Shown: positions 51,200 to 62,489 of the stretch, in pieces | Layout of the letters: every line of letters starts with the position of its first letter | How positions within the stretch are numbered: the first letter of the stretch is position 1 | Source: Chrysogorgia sp. JL179-B06 | Lineage: Eukaryota; Cnidaria; Anthozoa; Scleralcyonacea; Chrysogorgiidae | DNA: 64,000 bases | Assembly (NCBI GenBank): GCA_035772405.1 | Contig: JAYKKM010000337.1 | Location: 432,501 to 496,500 of the forward strand | Reading direction: 5' to 3' | The notes under the pieces: generated by a model | The model's input: the letters and a program-made list of their open reading frames with translations, nothing else | The model's database searches: none | What the model was told of the DNA's origin: nothing | Program-made: the position numbers and the translations under genes

Positions 51200-54100
51200 C
51201 TTGAAAAAATAAACAAAATAGAGATTTAATAAACGGAGTCCCAATGAGGTGTTTTCCGTGGAGAAGGATTCAACTGCTGGACTTGATTTTGAGGTTTGTG
51301 GCCTCCACTTTTACTCTATTTATGAGGAGAATTGATTACTTATCAACCAAGTGGATAAGCTGCTTATTATTCTCGTGTTCTCCGTATATACGGAAAAGTA
51401 TTTGCCTGAGGTTTTCGCTGGAGTCCACTTTAGTCCCCTCGCAAGCGAGCGTGATATCTCGCCGCGGCAGGGTCCATTTCTCACGAAAAGTTTGTATATA
51501 TATATATATATTTATTTATTTATTAGAATTTATAATACATATCAATTACAAAGTAATACAACTAAAAATTGAATGTATTAGGGTAAACCAAAAACAGAAT
51601 TGATTGGTCACCCTTTACAAATACAAATAACGGAAACAATATGAAATCAAAGAGTAAGACATAACGAAATTATACGAAACAGAAAAACTATGGATTAAAA
51701 GCAACAGGAAAAAGTTTAAATAATGCTGAGAAAGTAGCCAATGTGTTAATGGCATGTGTACAAGATTTTGTCCTACCATGCACGGCTTATATATATATAG
51801 ATAAATTTCATTTATTGATGACTTGACTCTTATAGTACGTTATGCCCGTACAGATGTCTTTAAGTGTTCTTATTTCGTTCGTGTCACTAGGCTCTGAAAA
51901 TCTCTCCCATACTCTATGATTGGCTAAGACCAATCGGCCTCTGGAGATATTGTGGCCTCTGGAGACGAGAGGCCACAATACCTTTATTTTTCAATAGAGA
52001 TTTCAATGAGGAAAAACACCTTAAATTATAGGTGTATTAAATTCGCTACCTGCTTTGCCACGCTTGAAAAAAGCGCCAACCGGACCTAGAAAAGTGCTTG
52101 GATAAAACCCTGCATTTGCTAGTATTATTGCAAAGGCAGCACTTGCCCCTCAATAAGCCAGTTCGTAATGTCGACTGCGCATGAAAATGACGCATTCTGC
52201 ATCGGGATAAAACTTTTTGTTCCATGGTTGAGTCTCCATATATATATATAGAGCTCAATGACCTCACCTGACTTCAACCCCTTGACATTTCAAAGCTTTG
52301 TAAAATTCTTTCCCTTGTGTCGGAGGAACGCGAAGATCCACACCTCCTAACATCACCAATGTCGGCGTTTGAACCTGAAACAAGTACAACAAAAAAAGAT
52401 CGCTAAAAGAAGCAATTTAGTCCGGAACAAAAGTGAAAAAAAATAAAAAATTATATATGTTGTATATACACACTGCTGTAGTGAATGTGGGAGAGCTTGG
52501 AGTAGACAGACGATACAGTCTCGGACAAGGATCGTTGCGTGACATCGATATATTTGGTCAGCGGACCGATTCGTGGCCAACACATTCTCTCAAGGAGATT
52601 CATTATAATCATGAAATCTTAAAGGACATTGGCAACAAAAATTAAGTTTGTCTAATATGAAAGAACTCGTAAAATGATAGAGTAACACCTTTTACAACTT
52701 TTCCGTATTTCACTTCGTTTTTGAAATATTTCAGTTTGTTTGATATGTAAATGAGATGGTCTCTGACGTCAGGTGCAGGGTAGAGAATTTTCACTCATTA
52801 AAATATTAGTTACATCTTCAAGTTTGTTCCACAAATTTACTTGAAAATGTGCGTATAATAACTCCTCATGATAATGAACGTTGTAAACTTAGCAATCACT
52901 GAGATGTAAGACATTTTTTTAATGAGTGAACCCTGCTACGAACGGAGACGAACAAACTGATTACGAAGGAAAACGCAGTTGACACGCTGACCAAACACCC
53001 GCAACGAACGTCCGTGATTTATTCAAACCAAGTTTACCCCACTGCCAAGATACCCACCTTATCGGCAAATTTTATCGGTGATTTATCAAGCAGTTTGGCA
53101 TGAAGTTCGGCTGTAGGTAACCTCTCAAACGAAAAGCTTTCTCCAGCTTCATAGAAGCACCTGCATGTATGGGGTCAGAAAAAGGGAATGTGTGTTATAG
53201 CTGTGCCAGATGTCGCCACGGGGGGGGGGGGGGACGTGCCACCGGATGTAAGGATGTTTTATTCAACGAGATTTTTTTAAATAAGAAAATAAAAATTTCA
53301 AATGTACTCACCAGTCTGGTATATCGCTACATGAAATCATTGCTATAGTAATGCAAACAAACTGAGAAATTGATGCAGATTGAAAGCAGAAACAACTATC
53401 TCCGGTCAAGAAATTTTAAAAATAACTAACTAAAGGCCTTTTAACATGGTTCCGCTGTCAACTGTGAACAATGTTGTGCTGTCAACTGTGAACAATGCTG
53501 TACTGCCAACTGTGATGAACAATGTTGTGCTGTCAACTGTGAACAATGTTGTACTGCCAACTGTGAACAATGTTGTACTGCCAACTGTGAACAATGTTGT
53601 GCTGTCAAATGTGAACAATGTTGTGCTGTCAACTGTGAACAATGTTGTGTTGTCAACTGTTAACAATGTTGTGCTGCCAACTGTGAACAATGTTGTGCTG
53701 CCAACTGTGGACAATGTTGTGCTGTCAACTGTGAACAATGTTGTGCTGTCAACTGTGAACAATGTTGTGCTGCCAACTGTGAACAATGTTGTGCTGCCAA
53801 CTGTGAACAATGTTGTGCTGTCAACTGTGGACAATGTTGTGCTGCCAACTGTGAACAATGTGCTGCCAACTGTGGACAATGTTGTGTTGCCAACTGTGAA
53901 CAATGTTGTGTTGCCAACTGTGAACAATGTTGTGCTGTCAACTGTGAACAATGTTGTGATGTCAACTGTGAACAATGTTGTGCTGCCAACTGTGAACAAT
54001 GTTGTGCTGCCAACTGTGAACAATGTTGTGTTGCCAACTGTGAACAATGTTGTGCTGTCAACTGTGAACAATGTTGTACTGTCAACTGTGAACGATGTTG

Positions 54101-57100
54101 TACTGTCAACTGTGAACGATGTTGTGCTGTCAACTGTGAACAATGTTGTGCTGTCAACTGTGAACAATGTTGTGCTGTCAACTGTGAACAATGTTGTGCT
54201 GTCAACTGTGAACAATGTTGTGCTGCCAACTCTGAACAGCAAATAAACAACACTCTTCGCCATCAATGACATCACAAGCAATTAGCGGGCTAGAAACACA
54301 ACACGTGATCACTGAGCTGGCATAAGAAAGAATAAGAAAGAACGACTCACATGCTAGATTTATCACCGGATTTCTCATAACGCAAGCGTTGTAGAATTTC
54401 TGGAAAGAAAACACAGTCGACGTTTTTAACATGGACGATCGTAAAGCTATGTCTTACTTTATAGATATAAACCATACTAAACGTGGCTTGATAGTCTAAA
54501 TCATGAGAAATTGCATTTTTCCGCATAAAAATGTTTGTAATGCAGATCTGAGCTTCATCGTGGTTCATTGCATAGCTCTAGTGGTGGTCTTGTTTTCTGA
54601 AAACTTTTATACCCTCAAAGTTTACCTGAATGGAGAAATCGTGTTTCCAATAAATCCAGAAAAATAATTTGCATAAAATCTGCCGCTTATCATAAACACA
54701 ATTTCTGGAGATATACAAATGCTACAAGTGTGAAACGTTTCAATAATCAAGATCACCGCTAAGTGGCTAACTCCTCTAGTAGGGATACAACCTTCCCTTT
54801 GCGTGGCCACTAAACAAATTGAAAATGGCGGACAAACGAAGAGTTTTGGCGCCAAGTTTTATTCTTTTGTCTCTTGGTCCTTTGGTCACTGCATTTAAAT
54901 GATGTGGTCTATTGCTTGGCTTTTTGTTGCTTCAAAAATGTCATCAACAACAGTTAGCAATTTATGAAGCGAACCTGTACAATGCTGCTTTAGCTCGCAT
55001 GAGACACGTTCGAAGGAGAGCTGTTCGTCGTCGATTTTGGCGGATTCCTGATAGAACAGAACACTGGTGACTCAACCTGTATAATGGAGTTTTACTTGAA
55101 TCTGAAATACACCGAACGAGCGCTTTTATTGCGCGCTTTTTCACTGAAATATGACCCATCTGAGAGGGTGACCCTACCTGATGTGTTTACACGGGTAAAG
55201 TAAATAAAAAGATAGCCCTGCCGCCAGGGTTACCCTAGCAAGCAGATAGGGTAACCCTACCCACAGGGTCCCGGAAAGACAATGGACTAGGGTAACCCTT
55301 CCAGAAGGGTCACCCTTCCAGAAGGGTCACCCTACCTCCATGTAAACAGGGCTTTAATAATTTTAACAGCCGAGAAAGAGTAAGGAAGAATGAATGGCGG
55401 TTTGAAGTGAATTAGAATAGAAACAAGGGACAGAGGAATATTACCGGGTACTGGCCAACGAGATGGGCGGATAAAAACCCTCCGTGAGAGCCTCCTGTAA
55501 TGAAAATGTTATTCTTGTCGAAGTCTTCTAATTTTATAACAGTCTCGGCTGCGAACTGCAAGAGAAAAAAGAACAGTTGTAGAAAATAAAATTGCCGTAT
55601 TCTAATTGAGTTACACTTATACACGTGTCAAATAATAGTGATAAAATAATAAGATAAACAACGAGAACCAAAACAAAATAACATAAGTTGTAGCAGAAAC
55701 GGTAGTGGCAAACAACAGCTAGTAGTGCTGTTGCAGCAGCAACAACAGCAGCAGCAGCAACAACAACGGCATCAGCAGAAACAGTAGTGTCAGCAGCAAC
55801 AATAGCGTCAGCAGCAACAATAGCGTCAGCAGCAGCAATAACAGTAGTTGCAGCAGCAATAACAGTAGTGGCAGCAGCAATAACAGTAGTGGCAGCAGCA
55901 ATAACAGTAGTGGCAGCAGAAAAAGTGGCAGCAGCAGAAGCAGCACAGTAGAAGCAGTAGCAGTTGTGGAAGCAGCAGTTGTGGAAGCAGCAGCAGTTGT
56001 GGAAGCAGCAGCAGTTGTGGAAGCAGCAGCAGCAGTTGTGGAAGCAGCAGCAGCAGTTGTGGAAGCAGCAGCAGCCGTTGTGGAAGCAGCAGCAGCAGTT
56101 GTGGAAGCAGCAGCAGCAGTTGTGGAAGCAGCAGCAGCAGTTGTGGAAGCAGCAGCAGCAGTTGTGGAAGCAGCAGCAGCAGTTGTGGAAGCAGCAGCAG
56201 CAGTTGTGGAAGCAGCAGCAGCAGTTGTGGAAGCAGCAGCAGCAGTTGTGGAAGCAGCAGCAGCAGTTGTGGAAGCAGAAGCAGCAGTTGTGGAAGCAGC
56301 AGCAGCAGTTGTGGAAGCAGCAGCAGCAGTTGTGGAAGCAGCAGCAGCAGTTGTGGAAGCAGCAGCAGCAGTTGTGGAAGCAGCAGCAGCAGCAGTTGTG
56401 GAAGCAGCAGCAGCAGTTGTGGAAGCAGCAGCAGCAGCAGTTGTGGAAGCAGCAGCAGCAGCAGTTGTGGAAGCAGCAGCAGCAGCAGTTGTGGAAGCAG
56501 CAGCAGCAGTTGTGGAAGCAGCAGCAGCAGTTGTGGAAGCAGCAGCAGCAGTTGTGGAAGCAGCAGCAGCAGTTGTGGAAGCAGCAGCAGCAGTTGTGGA
56601 AGCAGCAGCAGCAGTTGTGGAAGCAGCAGCAGCAGTAGTTGTGGAAGCAGCAGCAGCAGCAGTTGTGGAAGCAGCAGCAGCAGTTGTGGAAGCAGCAGCA
56701 GCAGTTGTGGAAGCAGCAGCAGCAGTTGTGGAAGCAGCAGCAGCAGTTGTGGAAGCAGCAGCAGCAGTTGTGGAAGCAGCAGCAGTTGTGGAAGCAGCAG
56801 CAGTTGTGGAAGCAGCAGTAGCAGCAGCACCGACAGCAGTGGCAACAACAGCAATGACAGCAGCAATGACAGCAGCAGAAACAGCAGCAGAAACAGCAGC
56901 AGAAACAACAATAACAACATCAATAACAACATCAATAACAACAATAACAACAACAACAACAACAGAAACAGTAGCATCAACAACAAACAGCACCAACGAC
57001 GACAACTGCGGTCAGTTGCATCAAGATTGACGCTTGATCGTACTTCTCAAATTGATTTAATGTTGTACATTGACCGTAATACAGACGTTGATGTTTGTCA

Positions 57101-58320
57101 AACTGACTCCTATATTTTTACGAACCTGGACATCCTTTACATCATGACTACCGACATTTCCAGGCAACGACAAAAGCGAACTTTGGCCAAATCCAAGAGA
57201 TCCTCTGTAATTTACTGAAGAGGAAAGAAACAGTATCAATCCCGTTGCTATGACACAATCATCAAATTTGTTGTGACCTGCACCGATAAGTCATTATGCA
57301 CGTGTGACGTTAAGATGTTTAATTTGCATATCAAACAACTTGAAATATCTCAAAAACGAAACAAGGAAACAAAAAAACAGCAAAAGATGTTATTTTGCTC
57401 AAAGCAACATCGATAAAATCGATAAAATCGTTTTCCCGGTTTATCTATTAATTTTCAAGCACTCTCACCAAGTAAAACTGCGTAACCAAGTTGACAAAAC
57501 ATGACGGGATATGAGAGAAAGTCGGCAACGAAACTAGAATGTGGACCACCTAAAAAAATAGATGTTAGACGTCATTGAGTGCTTGTCTTTTGTGCCTTGA
57601 AAACGTTATTTCTCGAGTACAAGAGTAGATACCGTAAAACTATTAACATTTCTAAACATTATATTTAAAGGCCTTTTATTTAAAAGTAATTTATTATTTG
57701 GGTAGAGTTTCACTTGAAAGTGTCCATCCGGGGTTTAGGGAATTTATATATTCGTAATGTTTTAGTTCTACCAAGAAGAAATGTAATATATCTTGTCGTT
57801 GGAAAATTTCATCTTCATGCCTTTTTTCCATGCTAAAGTTGATTTACTATCCACAGGAAATGACGTCAAAGCAGAGATACGCAAAGACATTGCACACTGA
57901 TTCAAAGAAAGTTTGGCTTTGAACTTTAAACACACCTGTTTGGACAAAATTCGCTCAATTCCCAAACTTTCTTTGTATTTCACTGCTGAATGGTGATTTT
58001 GCATGTCCCTGCTTTGACGTCATTTCGTATGAATAGTAAATCACTTTAGCGGGGGGAAAGGTATGAAGACGCACGACAAGATATTTTACAATTCTTAAGA
58101 GATTCCAAAGATATTGTACAAGGGGCACTCCTCAGAACAGAGCCTGCCTTGTTTGCTTGGTGTACTGCTGGAATAATGTGTAGAGGTGTAAGTCGATCAG
58201 TGTATGTATAGTAGATGGATAACAAGATGGTCTTACCGTGAGGCCATATAATAAGTGGAAAATGTTCCTCTTTATGTGCCACAGGCTTCATCAGTAATCC
58301 TTCATAATCTTGCCATGTAC
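51082..58320 (-). CDS. APEH: Acylaminoacyl-peptidase, catalytic half (partial)
   Basis: Nine minus-strand exons join in frame: 58320-58237, 57549-57469, 57214-57126, 55555-55445, 54399-54351, 53342-53312, 53160-53058, 52374-52268, 51199-51082, with GT-AG borders. The 256 visible residues are the alpha/beta-hydrolase domain of this prolyl-oligopeptidase-family enzyme, which removes N-acylated residues from peptides in the cytosol. Landmarks: WPHGGPHSSF, VNYRGSLGFGQ, GGSHGGFLSAHLVGQYP, VMRNPVINLAS, SDIPDW, LDKSPI and DSHPLS. Numbered from the first visible codon, Ser107, Asp195 and His227 form the triad; the spacings 88 and 32 equal those of human APEH (Ser587, Asp675, His707). The beta-propeller half is not recognisable up to 64000, so it lies beyond the window or behind a large intron. 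The gene converges with the ROCO-TIR gene. Confidence 0.95.
51487..51535. repeat. AT microsatellite
   Basis: A TATA run with TTTATT words lies in the last APEH intron. Confidence 0.7.
52268..52374 (-). CDS. APEH: APEH exon: catalytic Asp
   Basis: VQTPTLVMLGGVDLRVPP holds the triad Asp in the usual L-G-x-x-D-x-R-V-P context, followed by EFYKALK. Confidence 0.95.
52460..52525 (-). mobile_element. SINE end fragment
   Basis: TAGTGAATGTGGGAGAGCTT and AGTAGACAGACGATAC match the flank of the tRNA-headed SINE family; the tRNA part is absent. Confidence 0.6.
53446..54246. repeat. 24-bp minisatellite, inverted relative to 47 kb
   Basis: About 33 units of AACAATGTTGTGCTGTCAAC plus TGTG form the complement of the 47 kb array. 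Rare length changes (53510 and 53855 regions) are visible. It fills most of the APEH intron between exons 54351 and 53342. Long ORFs on both strands are artefacts. Confidence 0.95.
55185..55352. mobile_element. Short element rich in GGGTAACCCTA
   Basis: GTGTTTACACGGGTAAAG at the left and CATGTAAACAGGGCT at the right flank repeated GGGTCACCCT and GGGTAACCCT words. It is similar in composition to the repeat at 1-316. The ends are only partly inverted. Confidence 0.5.
55445..55555 (-). CDS. APEH: APEH exon: catalytic Ser
   Basis: IFITGGSHGGFLSAHLVGQY contains the G-x-S-x-G nucleophile elbow. The exon is exactly 37 codons, phase 0 at both borders. Confidence 0.97.
55720..56960. repeat. CAG-rich 21-bp minisatellite and flanking trinucleotide repeats
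   Basis: About 40 units of GTTGTGGAAGCAGCAGCAGC plus A (18, 21 and 24-bp variants differing in the number of GCA triplets) fill 55964-56820. CAGCAGCAAYAA repeats lie on both sides. It lies in the APEH intron between exons 57126 and 55555. Every unit length is a multiple of three, so several frames are open for 350-430 codons on both strands; these are not genes. Confidence 0.95.
57126..57214 (-). CDS. APEH: APEH exon: oxyanion-side strand
   Basis: NYRGSLGFGQSSLLSLPGNV followed by GSHDVKDVQ is almost invariant in the family. Confidence 0.95.
57700..58035. mobile_element. Foldback MITE family, diverged copy
   Basis: TATATCTTGTCGTTGGAAAA and TTTCATCTTCATGC match the outer end of the TTGCTGTTAAAGTTGA family. 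The inner part carries an inverted TTTCTTTG pair. It sits between two APEH exons. Confidence 0.65.
58237..58320 (-). CDS. APEH: First visible APEH exon
   Basis: DYEGLLMKP and HFPLIIWPHG match the start of the hydrolase domain (human residues about 481-509). The acceptor is TTAAAG, and the upstream codon is split. Confidence 0.92.
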
Positions 58321-58468
58321 CTTTAATTACAAAGAAAACAAGAATAGCAAAAGAAAACATGACCACTATAGAAACAGTTCAGACCGTTAAATACTGAGAA
58401 GGGGCACTCCAGCCAGAATACAAATGAAGTTGATCTGAAGATCTGACACGCTTTTGTTTGTTCCTAAA

Positions 58469-58501
<33 letters not shown>

Positions 58502-58679
58502 TGTCTGTTCGGTTGGTGTTTATCAGTGGCAGCTGTCTACACCCAGTAGACTAAGGTGACACTGGGTTGTTTAGCTTTCTAATGTTTTTCTTAGTATCCT
58601 TGCTGTTCCAAGTAGTGTCGTTTTCTGGATTTGCTCAATCTTCACCTTGATTTCAATCTTTTCTATCCACTGTTCAAAC

Positions 58680-58721
<42 letters not shown>

Positions 58722-59043
58722 AAGACGCCCGCTAGGCGTTAACTCGGGCTACTTAGGCTAGTGGCTTGTTGAAAGACATTGTAGGCAAATTCAGCGATTT
58801 GAATTCAATATACACAAATCTATAGTTGTAGAGAATGATACAGCTTTGTCTGTGCAGGAGTAGTTAAATTTTCCACTGAAATTTTCAACATCGGCAAACT
58901 GCACACCTGTAACAAGCCCATAACATAGTGTTTGCCAATGGCTTTGATTACGTGGAGGCTGGCTCCGTATCCGAGCTGGCTTACGCACATTGTTTACCGC
59001 AGTGTTAGGTTACTTCTAGGCAGTAATGAAATATATAGATTTG

Positions 59044-59079
<36 letters not shown>

Positions 59080-59679
59080 TACACATTTTCAGCGTACGGT
59101 TCTCGAGATCGCAGACCAACCCGTTTCGAAAGCGATCAGCGTGTGCGATTGTAAGCATTGTGAACGTATATAAGATCAAGATACTTGCCAGCCACATCAT
59201 ATATTTTCAGTGAAGAACACTCGAGGAAAGGTGACCAGATGCAGAATATTAAAAATTAAAATGACAATGGCGCATTGTCAGTTTCGCAAAGCCTATCGGG
59301 ATGACGTAATTGCAAATCATCATTTTAAGACTCTGGCTTGAGCTACCGGAAATTGACTACAACAACCAAATTAGTAGAAACTTTCGTGGTTATGTTAAAA
59401 AGATCTTCATAAAGAACAACATCGCACTCCATTCAATATGGATCAATGCAAATCATATTTTACTAAAACATTCTCAGCTATCAACTAAAATAAAATATTC
59501 AACATTCCTATAGTTGGATCCCAAAATCTGCTTCTCCTCAAACACCTTTTAATCTTGACCCTCCGACCTATCAAGAGATCATGACCGTCAAATGAAACCC
59601 AATGGCTCTCCAATGTCCACTTGATCTGCAATCTGTATCAAACGTTGTCCATATTTACGTTCATACTTAACCGAAATCA
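58321..59679. other. Presumed APEH intron or 5' flank
   Basis: ATT-type microsatellites lie at 58468-58501 and 58682-58720, and an AATC microsatellite at 59043-59079. No propeller-domain exon was recognised. Confidence 0.5.
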
Positions 59680-60178
59680 TCCACACAGCCTGGTCATCTG
59701 GTGTTGTTCCTTCTGAATGGAGAAAAGCATGCATAATACTCATCTACAAAAAAATCAGAGACATAATCCTGCAAATTTTCGACCAATAACACTTGAATCA
59801 ATCCCCTTATAGTCAAAGTGTTCACATCATGCATCCGCAATAAAACATTCCGATTTCTAGCTGAAAACAAATACAAAGAACAACACATTCAGAAAGGATT
59901 CGCCCCAAAACTTTCCAGAACACTAGAAAATACAGCTTGTATGGCACATATAATTAACAAAGCACGTACAAAACAACGATCTCTCGTCATATCACTATAA
60001 CCTCATATCCGAAGTTCTTCATTACCATGCATTACGTTCCTGATCACATCAATAATCTTATCCAAAGTCTCTACACTGATTTCCAAACTTCAATCATAAC
60101 CGAAGAGTTCAACACACCTTCCAATAGAATTACCCGTGGTGTCCTTCAAGGTGACTGTCTCAGACCTCTCCTCTTTAT
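59680..60178 (+). pseudogene. LINE reverse transcriptase, N-terminal palm region
   Basis: Frame-shifted pieces read NPANFRPITLES, then HIQKGFAPKLSRTLENTACM, IINKARTKQRSLVISL and ITRGVLQGDCLRPLLF. These are the fingers and palm of a non-LTR reverse transcriptase (R-G-V-x-Q-G-D-x-x-x-P box). The text stops at 60178, and the matching continuation is at 62490. Confidence 0.8.
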
Positions 60179-60482
60179 AAGCAGGGGCGGATTTAGGGTA
60201 CGTCAAACACGTCAAGCGACGTACGCAAAAAATCGAGACTAATTTATTCAATGAATTAATTTATTTCGGAAAAACTTTAAAAATAAATATTCAAGTTTGA
60301 AAAATAAATATTCGAACTTTAAAAATGTTTTAATATATATTTTGAAATCTTTGAAATTTTCAAAAATTTCATTTTGTACGTAAAAAATTTCATTTTTTAA
60401 CGTTGAAAATTGTTTAAAAATTTTTTTAAATTTCTTAGCCTGCGTCTTCTAATGCTAAATGGCCACCCTAATCCATGCTTTT

Positions 60483-60834
60483 CTACCAGCCTGCTAGTCT
60501 GTCGTCTGAGATGACTTCTATTCCTTCGATTAATTTATGCATGCGACGTTGAAAGACTTCTGGTGCGGACGAAAGTCCAAATGGCATACGCAACCATCTA
60601 TAGCATCCAAATGGTGTGTGGAAGGTGGTTAAGAGGGATGATTGTTTATCAGAGTTCGACGTGCCAAAACCCATTGGATGCATCAAGGACGGAGAAGGTT
60701 CTGGCTCCATGTAGACGTGTGGCGACATCTTCTATTACTGGAAGAAGATAATGCTCACGCTGGATGGCGGCATTTAGATCCTTTGGATCAAGGCATATGC
60801 GGAGTTGTCCATTCTTCTTTGGAACTGTTACCAT
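60483..60834 (-). pseudogene. Ty3/Gypsy reverse-transcriptase fragment
   Basis: Minus-strand text reads VPKKNGQLRICLDPKDLNAA and FSVLDASNGFWHVEL, then, after a frame change, SLLTTFHTPFGCYRW and LRMPFGLSSAPEVFQRRM, ending VISDDRLAG. The first catalytic Asp (VLDA) and the x-x-D-D box are present. No LTRs, integrase or protease were seen. Confidence 0.88.
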
Positions 60835-61379
60835 GCTAGATATCCATACTATGATTTTTATCTTTAGACATCAGCACTGACTACATGTTTACTGATCATA
60901 ATGCCATTTCAAGAAACTAGGGTCTTTCAAATAGATCATAATGCCATTTCAAGAAACTAGGGTCTTTCAAATAGAACAATATTTTACGTTTTATACGCAC
61001 GAAAATCGCCCAGTTTTAACAATCCAATACTTGGCGCCACAAGAAATCAGACACTCACTTTGAAAGGCAAAAGAGCGCAATAGTGCAACACAAAACGGAC
61101 TACCAAGTGTGTTTTAGGGGGGGGGGGGCGAAGGATATTCCGGGCCCCCGCTTCCTACGCCACTGTATACATGTATATCTTCACGCTGCCAACCATATGT
61201 TGCGAACTGTCTTTTCGTTAAAAATACGAAGTACAATAATGATAATCATGCGTGTTTCTCGCGAGGGCTTCTGCACGTTTAGTTCACGTGCAATATAACA
61301 CGTCACACTGTATGATATACAGTACAGTACAGGTATGTATACTGCCTATGTGACTCACATTTGTGCAGTTCTGCAGTGT

Positions 61380-61510
61380 GTATATCAACACATCTAAGCA
61401 TTACTGATATATAGTAACTGCCACATCATTATAACCTTCTCTCTCCATCTGAGTCTCGATGCCTCGATTATTAGAGGCTCGTCACTGGCAATCAGAAGGT
61501 TATAATCAGT
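61380..61510 (+). mobile_element. SINE fragment
   Basis: CATTACTGATATATAGTAAC and CTCTCCATCTGAGTCTCGAT with GGCAATCAGAAGGTTATAAT match the tRNA-headed family. The tRNA body is eroded (boxes A and B lost). Confidence 0.7.
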
Positions 61511-62029
61511 AATTGCTGCAATGTAGCTATATATATCTATCTGTCTATCTATTTCTCAAGTATATATAGTAGATACCGTAAAACTGTTAACATTTCTAAA
61601 CATTATACTTAAAGGCATTTTATTTAAAAGTAATAGGCAAATATTGAATAGGCAAATATTGATTCAATACACTCCATTGTATTTAGATCAAAGGTCGTGA
61701 AAGATATCAAATGATAAAAAAAATACTACAAGGATTAGATTTGGTGGATGGTGTATCTCCAGCCGAAGGCGATCAGTATAGGTAAGTGCTCGGAGATGAG
61801 TCGCTTGGTCCTCGCTAAAGAATATCTACTCGAAGAAGGTTATCTACTCGACATGCAATATGTTTCTGACATACAGCCTGAGCCAAAGTTAGATGGCATT
61901 TATCTTTGTTGGATTTTTTCACGTTTGGAGATTTTACATATCCGAAATATTTGGGTCTTCTTGAGCAAAATCATAATATATATTATTATGCATTTTTAAC
62001 TCTATCTCAAATTTGATTGGCTAATAGCC

Positions 62030-62285
62030 TACGGACAATCGTTTATTATCAGCCGAAAATTTCATCTTCATGGAGTTTTTCGCTGTCAAAGTTACCAGAT
62101 GTGATGTCACAAGAGGCATTTCAAACCAGTTTTCTTTTGTTACTTGCGACAAAAATGCTTCTTGTGACATCACATCCGATAACTTTGACAGCAAAAAAGT
62201 CCATGAAGATGAAATTTTCGGCTGACAATATATATTATGATTTTACTCAGGAAGACCCAAATATTACGAATATGTCCACAAACAA
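62030..62285. mobile_element. Foldback MITE family, copy
   Basis: GCCGAAAATTTCATCTTCAT and TTCGCTGTCAAAGTTACC at the left are inverted at the right (GATAACTTTGACAGCAAAAA). The outer right end runs into CAGGAAGACCCAAATATTAC, which also follows exon 2 of the ROCO-TIR gene (27565-27590) and suggests an old fragment there. Confidence 0.8.
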
Positions 62286-62489
62286 AAATAAATCCACAAA
62301 CGTGAGATAGACACTTTAACGACTTTCTATTTTTTTTAGGTCTGTTCAACCTGATAGGTTGATACAAGTGAGGAAAGCGGGAGCTGCAAACGCTGAGGTA
62401 ACTATCGATGGTTATTACAACAGTTGTAGCAACAGGAACAACAAAACAATAACGGGATAATGAAGAGGATAATGAGGGGTAGCCATATG

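Larger units (their letters stand above)
60179..62485. mobile_element. 2.3 kb block inserted in the LINE
   Basis: The left end, GCAGGGGCGGATTTAGGGTA, resembles an hAT-type end (CAGGGGCGGA). The block contains the Gypsy fragment, a CGCCACTG-ended piece near 61160, a duplicated CATAATGCCATTTCAAGAAA segment (60897 and 60939), a SINE fragment (61380-61510) and a foldback MITE (62030-62285). It is probably several insertions. Confidence 0.65.

Noticed and set aside
53430..54281. ORFs of 197-283 codons on both strands
   Set aside because: Same satellite, lying inside an APEH intron.
55719..57030. Poly-Ala/Thr, poly-Leu and poly-Gln-like ORFs up to 428 codons
   Set aside because: They are translations of the CAG-rich satellite in an APEH intron; the first exon downstream (57126) proves the real frame runs elsewhere.
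58791..58988. Minus-strand ORF considered as an upstream APEH exon
   Set aside because: No match to the propeller region could be defended and the splice phase could not be joined to the 58320 acceptor.
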